From assembly GCF_003443735.1 (NCBI RefSeq), contig NZ_CP031969.1, positions 496,001 to 560,000 on the forward strand: DNA of 64,000 bases, written 5' to 3'. Both the position numbers and the translations under genes were made by a program. Shown piece by piece: positions 48,717 to 57,218 of the stretch (position 1 is the stretch's first letter; each line of letters starts with the position of its first letter). The stretch comes from Streptomyces sp. CC0208 (GTDB lineage: Bacteria > Actinomycetota > Actinomycetes > Streptomycetales > Streptomycetaceae). A model generated the notes under the pieces. It made no database searches. It saw only the letters and a list, made by a program, of their open reading frames with translations, and was not told the origin of the DNA.

Positions 48717-49259
48717 CTACTCGCCCAGAGTGCGGGCGAGCTCAGTCGTGGCGTGGGCGATCTCGCTGTCGTCGTCGGCCATCAGCCGACCGAGGACGCC
48801 GCTCTTGGCGCGGACGGCCTGGCGGGCCCGGCGCTCCCACACCACGGGGTTCTCACGGTGGTTGAGCAGCTTGGGGTAGACGGCCGCCGTGCTCTCCCAC
48901 TGACGGGCGCCCGCGATGCTCCTGAGCAGCTGGATGATCTCCGCCCGGCAGGTCACCTGCGGCAGTTGTGCCAGCTCCCAGAGGAAGGGGACCGTGGCGG
49001 CGGTGGCCTGCTCGACGACGAAGCCGTACTGGCAGATGCGCCTGCGCAGGTCGCTCAGTGCGGCGCCGGCGGTCTCGCGGTCCCCCCAGGCCACGCTGTT
49101 GAGGAGCAGGGGGATGGCGGCGGCGCAGCCGGTGGAGTCCTGGATCTCGCCCCAGGGCACCCGGCTCAGCGCCGCGAGGGGCGTGGTCCGCGCCACCCCG
49201 GTCGTGGGCACGGGGCAGCTGGTGCGCTCGTTGCTCGGCTGGTCCGGAGCGGTGCGCAT
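48717..49259 (-). CDS. Hypothetical helical-repeat protein of WhiJ-type cluster
   Basis: A 180-residue protein from ATG 49259 (GGAAAGG nine bases upstream). It is largely helical: AAAIPLLLNSVAWGDRETAG, LRRRICQYGFVVEQAT, TVPFLWELAQLPQVTCRAEII and SEIAHATTELARTLG. This is compatible with short HEAT-like repeats. No catalytic motif is seen. The gene sits downstream of the HATPase gene on the same strand (28 bases away) and may be cotranscribed. Role unknown. Confidence 0.65.
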   Translation of the reverse strand: MRTAPDQPSNERTSCPVPTTGVARTTPLAALSRVPWGEIQDSTGCAAAIPLLLNSVAWGDRETAGAALSDLRRRICQYGFVVEQATAATVPFLWELAQLPQVTCRAEIIQLLRSIAGARQWESTAAVYPKLLNHRENPVVWERRARQAVRAKSGVLGRLMADDDSEIAHATTELARTLGE

Positions 49260-49287
49260 GGCGTGAAACCTTTCCGCGGCGGTCATG

Positions 49288-49842
49288 TCAAGGAGGAGGA
49301 GTGGTCGACAGCTTGGCCCAGACGGTCTTGCCGGCCGGGGGCCGGGAGGTCCAGCCCCACTCCTGGGCCAGGGCGTCGACGATGTACATGCCTCGGCCGT
49401 GCTCCCGCAGGGCGGTGACATCACCGGGCGTGTACGCGGGCGGCTCGTCACCGGGATCGGAGACAGTCACCAGCAGATGGGTGGGATCGAAGGACAACCC
49501 CAGCCACACCTCGGCCGAACCTCCCGGCGCGGGCCGGAGCACCGCGTGGGCCACGGCGTTGGCCGCGAGCTCGGTGATCACGAGGGTGGCGTCGTCGCTG
49601 CGGTGGCCCAAGGACCAGCAGCTGAGCGTCTCGCGGGTGAAAGCTCGGGCCCGGGCGAACCCCTCCGCGCTGCAACCGATGAGCAGCGCGGCGGAGACGA
49701 CAGGGCCGTGCCCCAGCGGCCGCCGCCGTCCGCCAGCGGCGGGACCCGGGCGCCGCAGGGTCTCACCAACCGGGCCCGCATCACCCACCTCCGGCACAGC
49801 CTGGCTCGGCGGCCGGAGCGCGTGGTTCGCAGGTGACGACAC
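49288..49842 (-). CDS. RsbW-like anti-sigma/HATPase protein
   Basis: A 184-residue GHKL ATPase; GTG 49842 has AGGAGATGCC directly upstream. Conserved blocks: ITELAANAVAHAV (N-box), VTVSDPGDEPPAY (G1, D-x-G-x) and EHGRGMYIVDALAQEWGW (G2). The N-terminal ~50 residues are disordered. It resembles Streptomyces ATP-binding proteins that sit beside XRE-DUF397 pairs (abaA/whiJ-like loci). It may act as a serine kinase on an anti-anti-sigma factor or bind a regulator. It is divergent to the DUF397/XRE genes, with 208 bases between. Confidence 0.85.
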   Translation of the reverse strand: MSSPANHALRPPSQAVPEVGDAGPVGETLRRPGPAAGGRRRPLGHGPVVSAALLIGCSAEGFARARAFTRETLSCWSLGHRSDDATLVITELAANAVAHAVLRPAPGGSAEVWLGLSFDPTHLLVTVSDPGDEPPAYTPGDVTALREHGRGMYIVDALAQEWGWTSRPPAGKTVWAKLSTTPPP

Positions 49843-50050
49843 GGCATCTCCTTGATGCGACGTCAAGACGGGGCGCAACCGCAGGGGTTGACGCTGGAGC
49901 TATTATCCACGCTGAAGGCGTCCGCGTGCAATTGCACGAGAAATTGCGCCAATGACGGATGGGGCCACGGAGGTTGCCGTTGCGCCTCTGACCGTCCCGC
50001 ACGACCGGGCACAGCGCCCGGCACAGAACGTGAACAGCAAGGAGACTGCA

Positions 50051-50281
50051 GTGCCAGCAGTGCAGAACGGAGTGCGGGCGAGTTCGCTCGACGCCCGCTG
50101 GGTCAAGAGCCGTCACAGCAACGCCGAGGGCAACTGCGTCGAAGTGGCCTCACTGGTCGACGGATGCGTCGCGCTGCGCAACTCCCGTGATCCCGACGGC
50201 CCCGCGCTGGTCTACACCCCGGCCGAGGTCGCCGCGTTCCTCGCCGGCGCGAAGGACGGCGAGTTCGACCACCTGCTGTGA
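50051..50281 (+). CDS. DUF397 small protein
   Basis: A 76-residue protein from GTG 50051, which has AAGGAG immediately upstream. The DUF397 pattern is plain: W-V-K-S-R-H-S-N-A-E-G-N-C-V-E-V-A, then VALRNSRDPDGPALVYT, then AEVAAFLAGAKDGEFDHLL. DUF397 proteins pair with XRE-DUF5753 regulators and are probably their antagonists or co-factors. Followed by the XRE gene 129 bases on. Part of a WhiJ-like locus with the divergent HATPase. Confidence 0.9.
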   Translation: MPAVQNGVRASSLDARWVKSRHSNAEGNCVEVASLVDGCVALRNSRDPDGPALVYTPAEVAAFLAGAKDGEFDHLL

Positions 50282-50410
50282 GGAGGCCGGGGCCGGGGCG
50301 AAGTCGGCCCCAACTCCCGTGACCGCACCGGCATCTACGGAATGATGCGGTACGGCCACACTGCGTGCGATAGTGTGAGTCGTCTCTGTGTCGGTTTACT
50401 GGGAGTCAGG

Positions 50411-51328
50411 ATGTCCGCCGCGTCCCACCGCATCTCCCGCCTGGAACCGTATCTGGACCGGTCCGAACCGGCTCCCACCCTGCTGAAGCTGCTGGTCGGC
50501 GTCCAGTTGGCCGGATTCCGCGAGGATGCCGGGCTCGCCCAGGACCAGGCGGCGCGGGCTCTCGGGTTCAGCCCCGCCAAGCTGTCCCGCATCGAGTCCG
50601 GCAAGGGCCGCAAGCCCCCGTCGGAAAGCGATGTCCGTGCCCTCCTGGAGCTGTACGGCACCGAGGACTACGAGTCCTCGGTGCTCCTCAAGCTGCTCCA
50701 GCGCGCCGGGGACCCGGGCTGGTGGCAGCGGTACGACAAGCGTCTGATGCCCGAGTGGTTCGACCGCCTGGTCGGACTCCAGGAGGCGGCCGCGGCCATC
50801 CGTACCTTCGAGATCCAGTACGTCCCCGGCCTGTTGCAGACCCCGGACTACACACGGGCGGTGGTCCAGCGCGGTCTGCCGGCCGCGGCGGCGAGCGAGG
50901 TGGACCGGCGCGTCGAACTGCGCATGCAGCGCGCGAAGTTGCTGCTGCGTCCGGATGCCCCGCAACTGTGGGCGGTGATCGACGAGTCGGTGCTGCTGCG
51001 GGTGCTGGGCAGCCGGGAGGTCATGCGGGCACAGCTGGCCCACCTCGTGGAGATGGCCCAGCGCCGCAATGTGACCTTGCAGGTCATCCCCTTGGACGTG
51101 ACCAACGCCTCCGCCCCGGCCATTCCGATCACGTACCTGCGCTTCGGCGGGATCGACCTGCCGGACGTCGTCTACTTGGAGCACATCAAGAGCGCCAACT
51201 TCCTGGAGGACCGGGACGAGACGGAGGAGTACCGGCTCGCCCTGGACCGGCTGGCGGACGACGCCCTCGAACCCCGGGCCTCGCTGGAGCTGTTGGAACA
51301 GACGATGCAGCAGCGGTACGGCGGCTGA
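50411..51328 (+). CDS. XRE-family regulator with DUF5753 domain (WhiJ-like)
   Basis: A 305-residue protein; ATG 50411 follows GGGAG and gives a standard N-terminus. The HTH (FREDAGLAQDQAARALGFSPAKLSRIESGK) is at about 35-70 and is followed by a DUF5753 domain (LVGLQEAAAAIRTFEIQYVPGLLQTPDYTRAVVQ and onwards). WhiJ-type regulators in Streptomyces act in development or secondary metabolism, with DUF397 partners. An AT-richer segment near 50345-50405 contains the likely promoter. Confidence 0.92.
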   Translation: MSAASHRISRLEPYLDRSEPAPTLLKLLVGVQLAGFREDAGLAQDQAARALGFSPAKLSRIESGKGRKPPSESDVRALLELYGTEDYESSVLLKLLQRAGDPGWWQRYDKRLMPEWFDRLVGLQEAAAAIRTFEIQYVPGLLQTPDYTRAVVQRGLPAAAASEVDRRVELRMQRAKLLLRPDAPQLWAVIDESVLLRVLGSREVMRAQLAHLVEMAQRRNVTLQVIPLDVTNASAPAIPITYLRFGGIDLPDVVYLEHIKSANFLEDRDETEEYRLALDRLADDALEPRASLELLEQTMQQRYGG

Positions 51329-51343
51329 GGAGCCCCCGGTCGA

Positions 51344-51612
51344 TCAGTCGTCGCGGCCGAACAGACCTGTCCACAGGAACGGTTCGCCGAAGCAGGCGAT
51401 GCCGAAGTGGGCGCCGGGCGCGAGATGCTGTTCGAGGAGCGCCGGACGGCTGACCCGGCGGTGCGGCGGCAGATGAAGGCGTCGCCGCACACGAAGCGGA
51501 CCTCGGCCGCCGTCTCGTGCGCACGCTCCCTGCCCCAGGCGACGGAGGCGAGGTGCAGCGCGTTGCGGCCCGGCCGGCAGCCCAGATCGAGAGCACGGCC
51601 AGCGTGCACGCC
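51344..51612 (-). pseudogene. Degenerate class I SAM-dependent methyltransferase
   Basis: Two pieces of one methyltransferase lie in different frames. The first, near 51612-51470, reads LDLGCRPGRNALHLASVAWG and then VRFVCGDAF, equal to motif I (G-C-G-P-G) and a later CGDAF block but with the usual sequence between them shortened. The second, ending at 51344, reads HLPPHRRVSRPALLEQHLAP and then GAHFGIACFGEPFLWTGLF, a normal later methyltransferase segment. A frameshift and at least one internal deletion separate them. No intact start is visible. Confidence 0.6.
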
Positions 51613-51659
51613 CCCGGCGCGGGGCCTTCGCGGTCGTGCCGGAGGCGTTCGTGGGCGGG

Positions 51660-52478
51660 TCAGACGATTCGGGCGACCCCGCCGAACTCGATCCACTCGT
51701 GCGTGAGTTGACGCGGGGCCACCTCGGTGTCGGGACGCCAGGTGGAGACCTCCACGAGACCCGGGTCGAGGATCTCCAGGCCCTCGAACCACTCGGCGAC
51801 GTCCTTCTCCTGACGGACCCGGCCCCAGTGGCCCTGGGTCGCCTGGTCCATGAAGTCGGTGACGAAGTCGCGCACCTCGGGGTCCTCGCTGACGAGCTGG
51901 CACATCACCATGAAACTGCCCGGAGCGAGCCGCTCGCGCACCCGGCGTGCCAGGGCGGCCGGACCGTCCGTCTCGCTGTCGGGGATGCAGTGCATGACCG
52001 AGTTGAACAGCACCGCGACGGGCTGCGAGAAGTCGATCAGCCGCTGGGTCTCCTCGTGGCCGAAGATCGCATCGGTCTCCCGCATGTCCGCGTGGATCAC
52101 GGCGGTCCGCTCGTCCTGCTCCAGCAGCGCGCGGCCGTGGACGAGGACCATCGGGTCGTTGTCGACGTAGACCACGTGTGTGGTGGGGTCGATGCGCTGG
52201 GCGACCTGGTGGACGTTGTCCTGGGTGGGCAGGCCTGAGCCGTGGTCCAGGTACTGCCGGATGCCGAACTCCGTCGAGAGGGTCCGCACCACCCGCTGGA
52301 GGAAGTGCCGGTTGTTGACCGCGAGCCTGCGGGTGCTCGGGACGACCTTGTCGAGTTCCTCGCAGGCCGCCCGGTCGGCCGCGTAGTTGTCCTTGCCGCC
52401 GAGGTAGTGGTCGTACATGCGCGCGGCCGTGGGTACCGAGGCGTCGATCGACGTGGACAGGTTCTTTCCGGTGCTCAT
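51660..52478 (-). CDS. Methyltransf_19-type SAM-dependent methyltransferase
   Basis: A 272-residue protein from ATG 52478 (GGGGG upstream). Signature: DASVPTAARMYDHYLGGKDN at the start, then QYLDHGSGLPTQDNVHQVAQ (SAM-binding loop) and VYVDNDPMVLVHGRALL. This is the S-adenosyl methyltransferase family often annotated in actinobacterial developmental or regulatory clusters. The substrate is unknown. It is cytoplasmic. It lies 48 bases upstream of the methyltransferase remnant, so the pair may reflect loss of one copy of a two-gene group. Confidence 0.88.
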   Translation of the reverse strand: MSTGKNLSTSIDASVPTAARMYDHYLGGKDNYAADRAACEELDKVVPSTRRLAVNNRHFLQRVVRTLSTEFGIRQYLDHGSGLPTQDNVHQVAQRIDPTTHVVYVDNDPMVLVHGRALLEQDERTAVIHADMRETDAIFGHEETQRLIDFSQPVAVLFNSVMHCIPDSETDGPAALARRVRERLAPGSFMVMCQLVSEDPEVRDFVTDFMDQATQGHWGRVRQEKDVAEWFEGLEILDPGLVEVSTWRPDTEVAPRQLTHEWIEFGGVARIV

Positions 52479-52579
52479 CTTTCCCCCAGCTTGTGCCGCC
52501 AACTGGCCCGGCAGGACAGGGAGTCCATCCTAGGGACACCACGATCGCCGGTGCCAGTCCGCGCTGGGCGAGCGAGGAG

Positions 52580-53437
52580 TCAGGCGGCGTCCAGCTCCGC
52601 GAGTTCGTCCTCGGCGAGCACGAGATCGGCCGCGGCGAGCGAGTCGCGGATAGTCTCGGGGCGGCTCGCGCCCGGGATCGGCACGACCACCGGCGACTTG
52701 GCGAGCATCCACGCCAGGCAGACCTGCTGCGGGCTCACCCCGTGCTTCTCGGCGATCCGCGCGAACGGAGCGTGTGCCGAACCCAGTTCACCCGCCCGGG
52801 AGATGCCGCCGAGGGGGCTCCAGGGCAGGAAGGCGATGCCGAGTTCGTCGCACAGGCGCAGTTCCGGCTCGCTGGAGCGGAAGGCCGGGGAGAACTGGTT
52901 CTGCACGGAGACCAGCCGGCCGCCGAGGACCTCGTTGGCGAGCCGGATCTGGTCGGGGTTCGCGTTGGAGATGCCCGCCCGGAGGATCTTTCCCTCGTCG
53001 AGGAGGTCGCGCACGGCACCGACCGACTCCTCGTAGGGAACCCGGTGGTCGGGGCGGTGGAACTGGTAGAGCCCGATCGCCTCCACACCGAGCCGGCTCA
53101 GCGAGGCCTCGCAGGCCTCCTTCAGGTGGCGGGGGCTGCCGTCGAGCGTCCAACTGCCGTCCCCGGGACGCAGATGCCCGCCCTTCGTGGCGACGAGGAC
53201 GTCACCGCCCCGGTCGTGGGAGGCGAGGGCCTTGGCGATCAGGGTCTCGTTGTGACCGACCTCGTCGGCGTCCCGGTGGTAGGCGTCGGCGGTGTCGATC
53301 AGGGTCACTCCCGCGTCGATCGCGGCGTGGATGGTCGCGATCGAGCGTTCCTCGTCCGGTCGCCCCTCGATGGACATGGGCATCCCGCCCAGACCGATCG
53401 AGCTCACTTCGACATCACCGATACGGCGGGTGTGCAT
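52580..53437 (-). CDS. Aldo/keto reductase
   Basis: A 285-residue NADPH-dependent reductase; ATG 53437 is preferred over the longer upstream frame. The TIM-barrel residues are complete: Asp (LIDTADAY), Tyr in ADAY, Lys (VLVATKGG) and His (YQFHRPD). The NADP loop is IPGASRPETI. It is most like the YajO/Tas-type and general oxidoreductases of this superfamily. It reduces aldehydes or ketones; the physiological substrate is unknown. Monocistronic. Divergent to the Gfo/Idh/MocA gene with about 260 bases between. Confidence 0.9.
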   Translation of the reverse strand: MHTRRIGDVEVSSIGLGGMPMSIEGRPDEERSIATIHAAIDAGVTLIDTADAYHRDADEVGHNETLIAKALASHDRGGDVLVATKGGHLRPGDGSWTLDGSPRHLKEACEASLSRLGVEAIGLYQFHRPDHRVPYEESVGAVRDLLDEGKILRAGISNANPDQIRLANEVLGGRLVSVQNQFSPAFRSSEPELRLCDELGIAFLPWSPLGGISRAGELGSAHAPFARIAEKHGVSPQQVCLAWMLAKSPVVVPIPGASRPETIRDSLAAADLVLAEDELAELDAA

Positions 53438-53696
53438 GACCTTGGACCTCTTTCGCCTGTCCCGCGGATCTGGGCTCCTCTCAGCCTGGCCGCCGCACAC
53501 ACCGAGGTCCAATAGAAGAACGAGAACGCATTCAGCGACTGGAGTGCTGAATCCCTGACCTTGCCACCCCCGCGTCGACCGGGGGGCGAGACGGGGTTGC
53601 GCCTCCGCACGGTCGGTGTGACACCCTCGCCTCGACCGGCAGATGGTCCAGACCGGTCATCGTGAGGTTCGGCAGCACGGCGAGAGAGGCGACGGC

Positions 53697-54596
53697 ATGC
53701 GTATCGGACTGCTCGGCACCGGCCCCTGGGCCAGGATGGCCCACGCCCCCGCGCTCGTCGCGCATCCGGAACTGGACTTCGTCGGGGTGTGGGGCCGCCG
53801 TTCGGAGGCCGCCAAGGAGCTGGCCGACGAGCACGGCACGCGCGCGTACGACGACGTCGACGCGCTGCTCGCCGACGTGGACGCCGTCGCCGTGGCCCTG
53901 CCGCCGGCCGTGCAGGCCGGCCTCGCGGCACGGGCCGCACGGGCGGGGTGCCATCTGCTGCTGGACAAGCCCCTCGCGACGACGGTCGAGCAGGGACGGG
54001 CGGTGGTCGAGGCCGTCCGGGAGACCGGGGTCGCCTCGGTGGTGTTCTTCACCTCGCGCTTCCTCACCGAGACCGAGGCGTGGATCGCTGAACAGGCGGG
54101 CGTGGAGGGCTGGTTCACGGGGCGGGCCGAATGGCTCGGGTCGGTGTTCACCGAGGAGAGCCCGTTCGCCGACTCGCCCTGGCGGCAGGAGAAGGGCGCC
54201 CTGTGGGACGTGGGTCCGCACGCCCTGTCGGTGCTGCTGCCGGTGCTGGGCGAGGTCCGTGAGGTGGCGGCGGCCGCGCACGGTCCCGGGGACACCGTCC
54301 ACCTGGTCCTCCGGCACACCGGCGGCGCGTCGAGCACCCTGACCCTGAGCCTCACGGCTCCGCCCGCGGCCGCGGGAGCCGGCGTCGAACTCCGGGGCAC
54401 GGGCGGAGTCGCCCTGCTCCCGGAGTCCTCCGAAGGCGTCGTACCGGCCGTGCTCCGAGCCGCCGACGGCCTGCTGGCCGCCGCCCGCACCGGCCGGCCC
54501 CACCCGTGCGACGCCACGTTCGGTCTGCGGGTCACCGAGATCCTCGTCGAGGCGGAGACCCTGCTGAACAGCGGGACCCCGACAAGCACGGCGTAG
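53697..54596 (+). CDS. Gfo/Idh/MocA-family oxidoreductase
   Basis: A 299-residue protein from ATG 53697. The N-terminal Rossmann fold (RIGLLGTGPWARMAHAPAL) is followed by the L-D-K-P motif (HLLLDKPLATT; E-K-P in most relatives) and the C-terminal alpha/beta domain (WDVGPHALSVLLPVLGEV, with the His expected in catalysis). It oxidises or reduces a sugar, inositol or related polyol using NAD(P). The divergent aldo/keto reductase may share a pathway. No transport genes are nearby. Confidence 0.88.
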   Translation: MRIGLLGTGPWARMAHAPALVAHPELDFVGVWGRRSEAAKELADEHGTRAYDDVDALLADVDAVAVALPPAVQAGLAARAARAGCHLLLDKPLATTVEQGRAVVEAVRETGVASVVFFTSRFLTETEAWIAEQAGVEGWFTGRAEWLGSVFTEESPFADSPWRQEKGALWDVGPHALSVLLPVLGEVREVAAAAHGPGDTVHLVLRHTGGASSTLTLSLTAPPAAAGAGVELRGTGGVALLPESSEGVVPAVLRAADGLLAAARTGRPHPCDATFGLRVTEILVEAETLLNSGTPTSTA

Positions 54597-54751
54597 ACAC
54601 CGGCCGACGCCCTGCCGGCAGGCCCACTACGCACACACCGGACAGGCCCGCCCGCCGCGACACCACGTACAGCATGCGGGCGGCCCTCACCCGCCCGTCC
54701 CGTCCTCGTCGAACGGTTCGTCGCCCCACCGGAACCAGGCCGGACCAGGGC

Positions 54752-55648
54752 TCAGGCGGTGCGCGTCGGCCAGTAGTTCAGGCGCTCCCGGACGACGGGA
54801 TAGCCGGCCTTGGCGAAGTTCGCGGCCATGGGGAAGTTCCCCTGGTCCGTGGCGCCGGTGACGAACTCGGCGCCCTGCTCGACCAGATAGTGGGTGCACT
54901 CGGCGAGCAGGTCGTAGGCGTAGCCGTGTCCGCGATGTTCCGGTACCACCCCGATGAACCCGACGCAGGGCCCCGACGGGTTGTGCAGCGGAATGTGAAC
55001 CCCGGCCGCCTCCCCCTGCCTCGTGTACGCGATCTGCCACCACTCGCGGGGCGAGGGGCACCAGTGGAAGAAGTCGAGTTCCTCCTGGGCGGCCCGGTCG
55101 AGTCCACCCTCCTCGATGGCCTTGAGGGAGTGCGCGTCGAGAGTGGCGGAGTGGATGCGGCGCAGCAGGTCGAAGAAGACCGCGTCGTCGGGTTCGGGCC
55201 GGAACTCCAGGCGTCCGGGCTGCTCGGGCAGCCCGTGCTCCGGGGTCCATCGGTACAGGTACCGCTCGACCAGGAGCTCGTATCCGGCCTTCTGCGTGGC
55301 GGTGAAGCGGGCCTCGGCGGCGGCCCGCAGCCGGGGTTCCTCGCGCCAGCCCGCGGGCAGGTTCATCTCCAGCTCGACCTGCCAGGGCGCGGTGCGCAGG
55401 AGTTCGGCGCCGGCCTCTTCCTCCCCTTCGGCCACGTCGAACCAGTTGATGTTGAGGGGCGCGGTGTCGTCGGGCCCGCCCCACCAGGCGCCGCGTGCCA
55501 CGACCTTGCCGTCGCGCAGGGCGACGCGCTTCCAGTCGGGGCGGTGCCGGGTGAGCCGGTGGGACTCACGGGCGTCGAGAGGGTCGGGAAGGGTGTCGAA
55601 GAGGTGGGCTGTGCGCTCGTCGAGCGCGCGAATGACCAGATCGGTCAT
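54752..55648 (-). CDS. GNAT-family N-acetyltransferase
   Basis: A 298-residue protein; ATG 55648 has GGAGG upstream. The N-terminal part holds a less conserved fold (HRLTRHRPDWKRVALRDGKV) and the C-terminal GNAT core carries GVVPEHRGHGYAYDLLAECT (CoA loop H-R-G-H-G-Y) and GATDQGNFPMAANFAKAGY. It acetylates an amine of unknown identity. It is preceded by a short candidate leader ORF (55692-55748). It converges on the oxidoreductase gene. Confidence 0.85.
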   Translation of the reverse strand: MTDLVIRALDERTAHLFDTLPDPLDARESHRLTRHRPDWKRVALRDGKVVARGAWWGGPDDTAPLNINWFDVAEGEEEAGAELLRTAPWQVELEMNLPAGWREEPRLRAAAEARFTATQKAGYELLVERYLYRWTPEHGLPEQPGRLEFRPEPDDAVFFDLLRRIHSATLDAHSLKAIEEGGLDRAAQEELDFFHWCPSPREWWQIAYTRQGEAAGVHIPLHNPSGPCVGFIGVVPEHRGHGYAYDLLAECTHYLVEQGAEFVTGATDQGNFPMAANFAKAGYPVVRERLNYWPTRTA

Positions 55649-55691
55649 GGGTGGATTCCTCCGGAAGGCGTACTGCGTGGAGCGCTCCCGG

Positions 55692-55748
55692 TCAGACGAG
55701 GCACGCCGGGACGACGGAGAGGGAGCGCTGGACGGTTGTGAACTGCAT
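55692..55748 (-). CDS. Candidate leader peptide upstream of GNAT gene
   Basis: Eighteen codons (MQFTTVQRSLSVVPACLV) follow a strong GGAAGGAGG site and end 43 bases before the GNAT start. Peptides of this size just upstream of a gene often act as translation-controlled leaders. The Cys near the end is in keeping with a cysteine-responsive attenuator but is not proof. It is too short for any domain. Alternatively it is an incidental frame. Confidence 0.4.
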   Translation of the reverse strand: MQFTTVQRSLSVVPACLV

Positions 55749-55945
55749 GGCACTCGCCTCCTTCCGCTGGTCTCGAGGCGTGGCGGCTCACGCTACGGGA
55801 TCCCCGGGGCCGCGTCCACCGGCTTTCCGCGGCCAACTGCTGCGCCTATGGCGCCACTTAACCGGGCCTCAAGACCGGATTAAGCGCTGTCCGACGTATG
55901 GGCCGCGGCACCCATGGTCCGTACCATCAGGCCTCACCCCCCACA

Positions 55946-55959
55946 TGAGAGCGCTCTCA
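55946..55959. promoter_or_regulatory. LacI-family operator before GH64 gene
   Basis: TGAGAGCGCTCTCA is a perfect 14-base palindrome with the central CG of LacI-type sites, very close to the CebR box TGGGAGCGCTCCCA. It is 21 bases upstream of the glucanase start, well placed to repress it without the inducing sugar. Confidence 0.7.
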
Positions 55960-55980
55960 AGAATCCGAGGAGACCCCCAC

Positions 55981-57171
55981 ATGACCTCTCGTCACCCGCG
56001 CCGGCTCGGCCGCCGCAAGGTCCTCTTCGCCCTCGGCGGCGCGATGGCTGCCGCCCCGGCCGTCGCCTCACTGGCCCCCCACGCCCTCGCCGACAGCAAC
56101 CGCACCACGGCGGCCGGGGCGCTGCCGCTGACCGTCGTCAACGACACGGGCGCCTTCGACAACGCGAACGTCCACGTCTACATCGTGGGCAACCAGGACG
56201 GCAGGCAGGTCCGTGTCACCCCGGACGGCACGCTCGCTCCGGTCGCCCTCTCCGACAACGGCGCCGACGGGTACACCGACTACGCGATAGACCTGGCCGC
56301 AAGCGGCGAGACCAGCCTGTCCCTCCCCCACCTGTCCGGCCGGATCTACGTCTCCCTGGGCGCGAAGCTCAAGTTCAAGGTCGTCACCGACGGCAACGGC
56401 AACCCGGCCCTCCAGTACCCGGCCGGCTGGGTGGCCACGGATCCCAACTACCCGGTGCTGCACGACTGCGCGGAGTTCACGTACAACTCGGCGGGCATGT
56501 TCTGCAACACGACCATGGTGGACATGTTCAGCGTGCCGCTCAGCATCCGGCTGACCGGCGCCCAGGACCAGACGACGGGCACCCTGCGCGCCGCCGGGCG
56601 GGACGGTGCCTTCGCCGCCGTACGCCAGGTGGAGGAGTTCGCGCCGCTCGTCGTGGACGACACGCGGATCATCGCGCCCGGTCACGGGCTGGACGCCGGC
56701 CTGTTCCCGGCGGACTGGTTCGCGCCGTACATCGACGAGGTGTGGAGCACGTACACCGGCAAGGACGTGACCGTCACCACGAACGCGGGCACCTTCACCG
56801 GCCGGGTGCGCGGCGGGCAGCTCGTGTTCACCGGGCCCGCGCAGGTCTCCTTCGCCCGGCCGTCGACACGGGACGTGCTCTTCTGCGACGGCGCGCTCGC
56901 CGCTCCCAACAACGGCACGACCGGGCCGGTCGCCGCGGTGCTCGGTGCGGGGTTCAACCGGTCGACCCTGGTGAGCACCTCCGCGCAGCCGACCACCGAC
57001 CCCGCCTCCTTCTACCGGAGCGCGCTCACCAACCACTACGCCAGGGCCGTGCACGCGGCCACGGCCGACGGCAAGGCGTACGGCTTCGCCTTCGACGACG
57101 TGGCCGACTTCGCCTCCTACGTCCAGGACACGGCACCGACGGGGATCCGGCTGACGCTCACCCCGTTCTAG
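55981..57171 (+). CDS. Tat-exported GH64 beta-1,3-glucanase
   Basis: A 396-residue enzyme. The Tat signal (LGRRKVLFALGG) is followed by a GH64 (thaumatin-like beta-1,3-glucanase) domain: LPLTVVNDTGAFDNANVHVY at its start, HDCAEFTYNSAGMFCNTTMVDMF with the conserved Asp/Glu region, and TDPASFYRSALTNHYARAVH near the end. It hydrolyses laminarin-type beta-1,3-glucans, producing oligosaccharides; typical targets are fungal cell walls. Ribosome binding site GAGGAG. Controlled by the LacI-type operator above. Confidence 0.92.
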   Translation: MTSRHPRRLGRRKVLFALGGAMAAAPAVASLAPHALADSNRTTAAGALPLTVVNDTGAFDNANVHVYIVGNQDGRQVRVTPDGTLAPVALSDNGADGYTDYAIDLAASGETSLSLPHLSGRIYVSLGAKLKFKVVTDGNGNPALQYPAGWVATDPNYPVLHDCAEFTYNSAGMFCNTTMVDMFSVPLSIRLTGAQDQTTGTLRAAGRDGAFAAVRQVEEFAPLVVDDTRIIAPGHGLDAGLFPADWFAPYIDEVWSTYTGKDVTVTTNAGTFTGRVRGGQLVFTGPAQVSFARPSTRDVLFCDGALAAPNNGTTGPVAAVLGAGFNRSTLVSTSAQPTTDPASFYRSALTNHYARAVHAATADGKAYGFAFDDVADFASYVQDTAPTGIRLTLTPF

Positions 57172-57218
57172 CCACGGTTCGGCGTGCGGGGCCGGGCGGG
57201 TCGTAGCAGCGTGGTGGT

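Noticed and set aside
51660..52478. The methyltransferase as the graspetide-modifying enzyme
   Set aside because: It belongs to the Methyltransf_19 family, not the isoaspartyl-methyltransferase-like TIGR04188 type, and lies 6 kb away beyond several unrelated genes.
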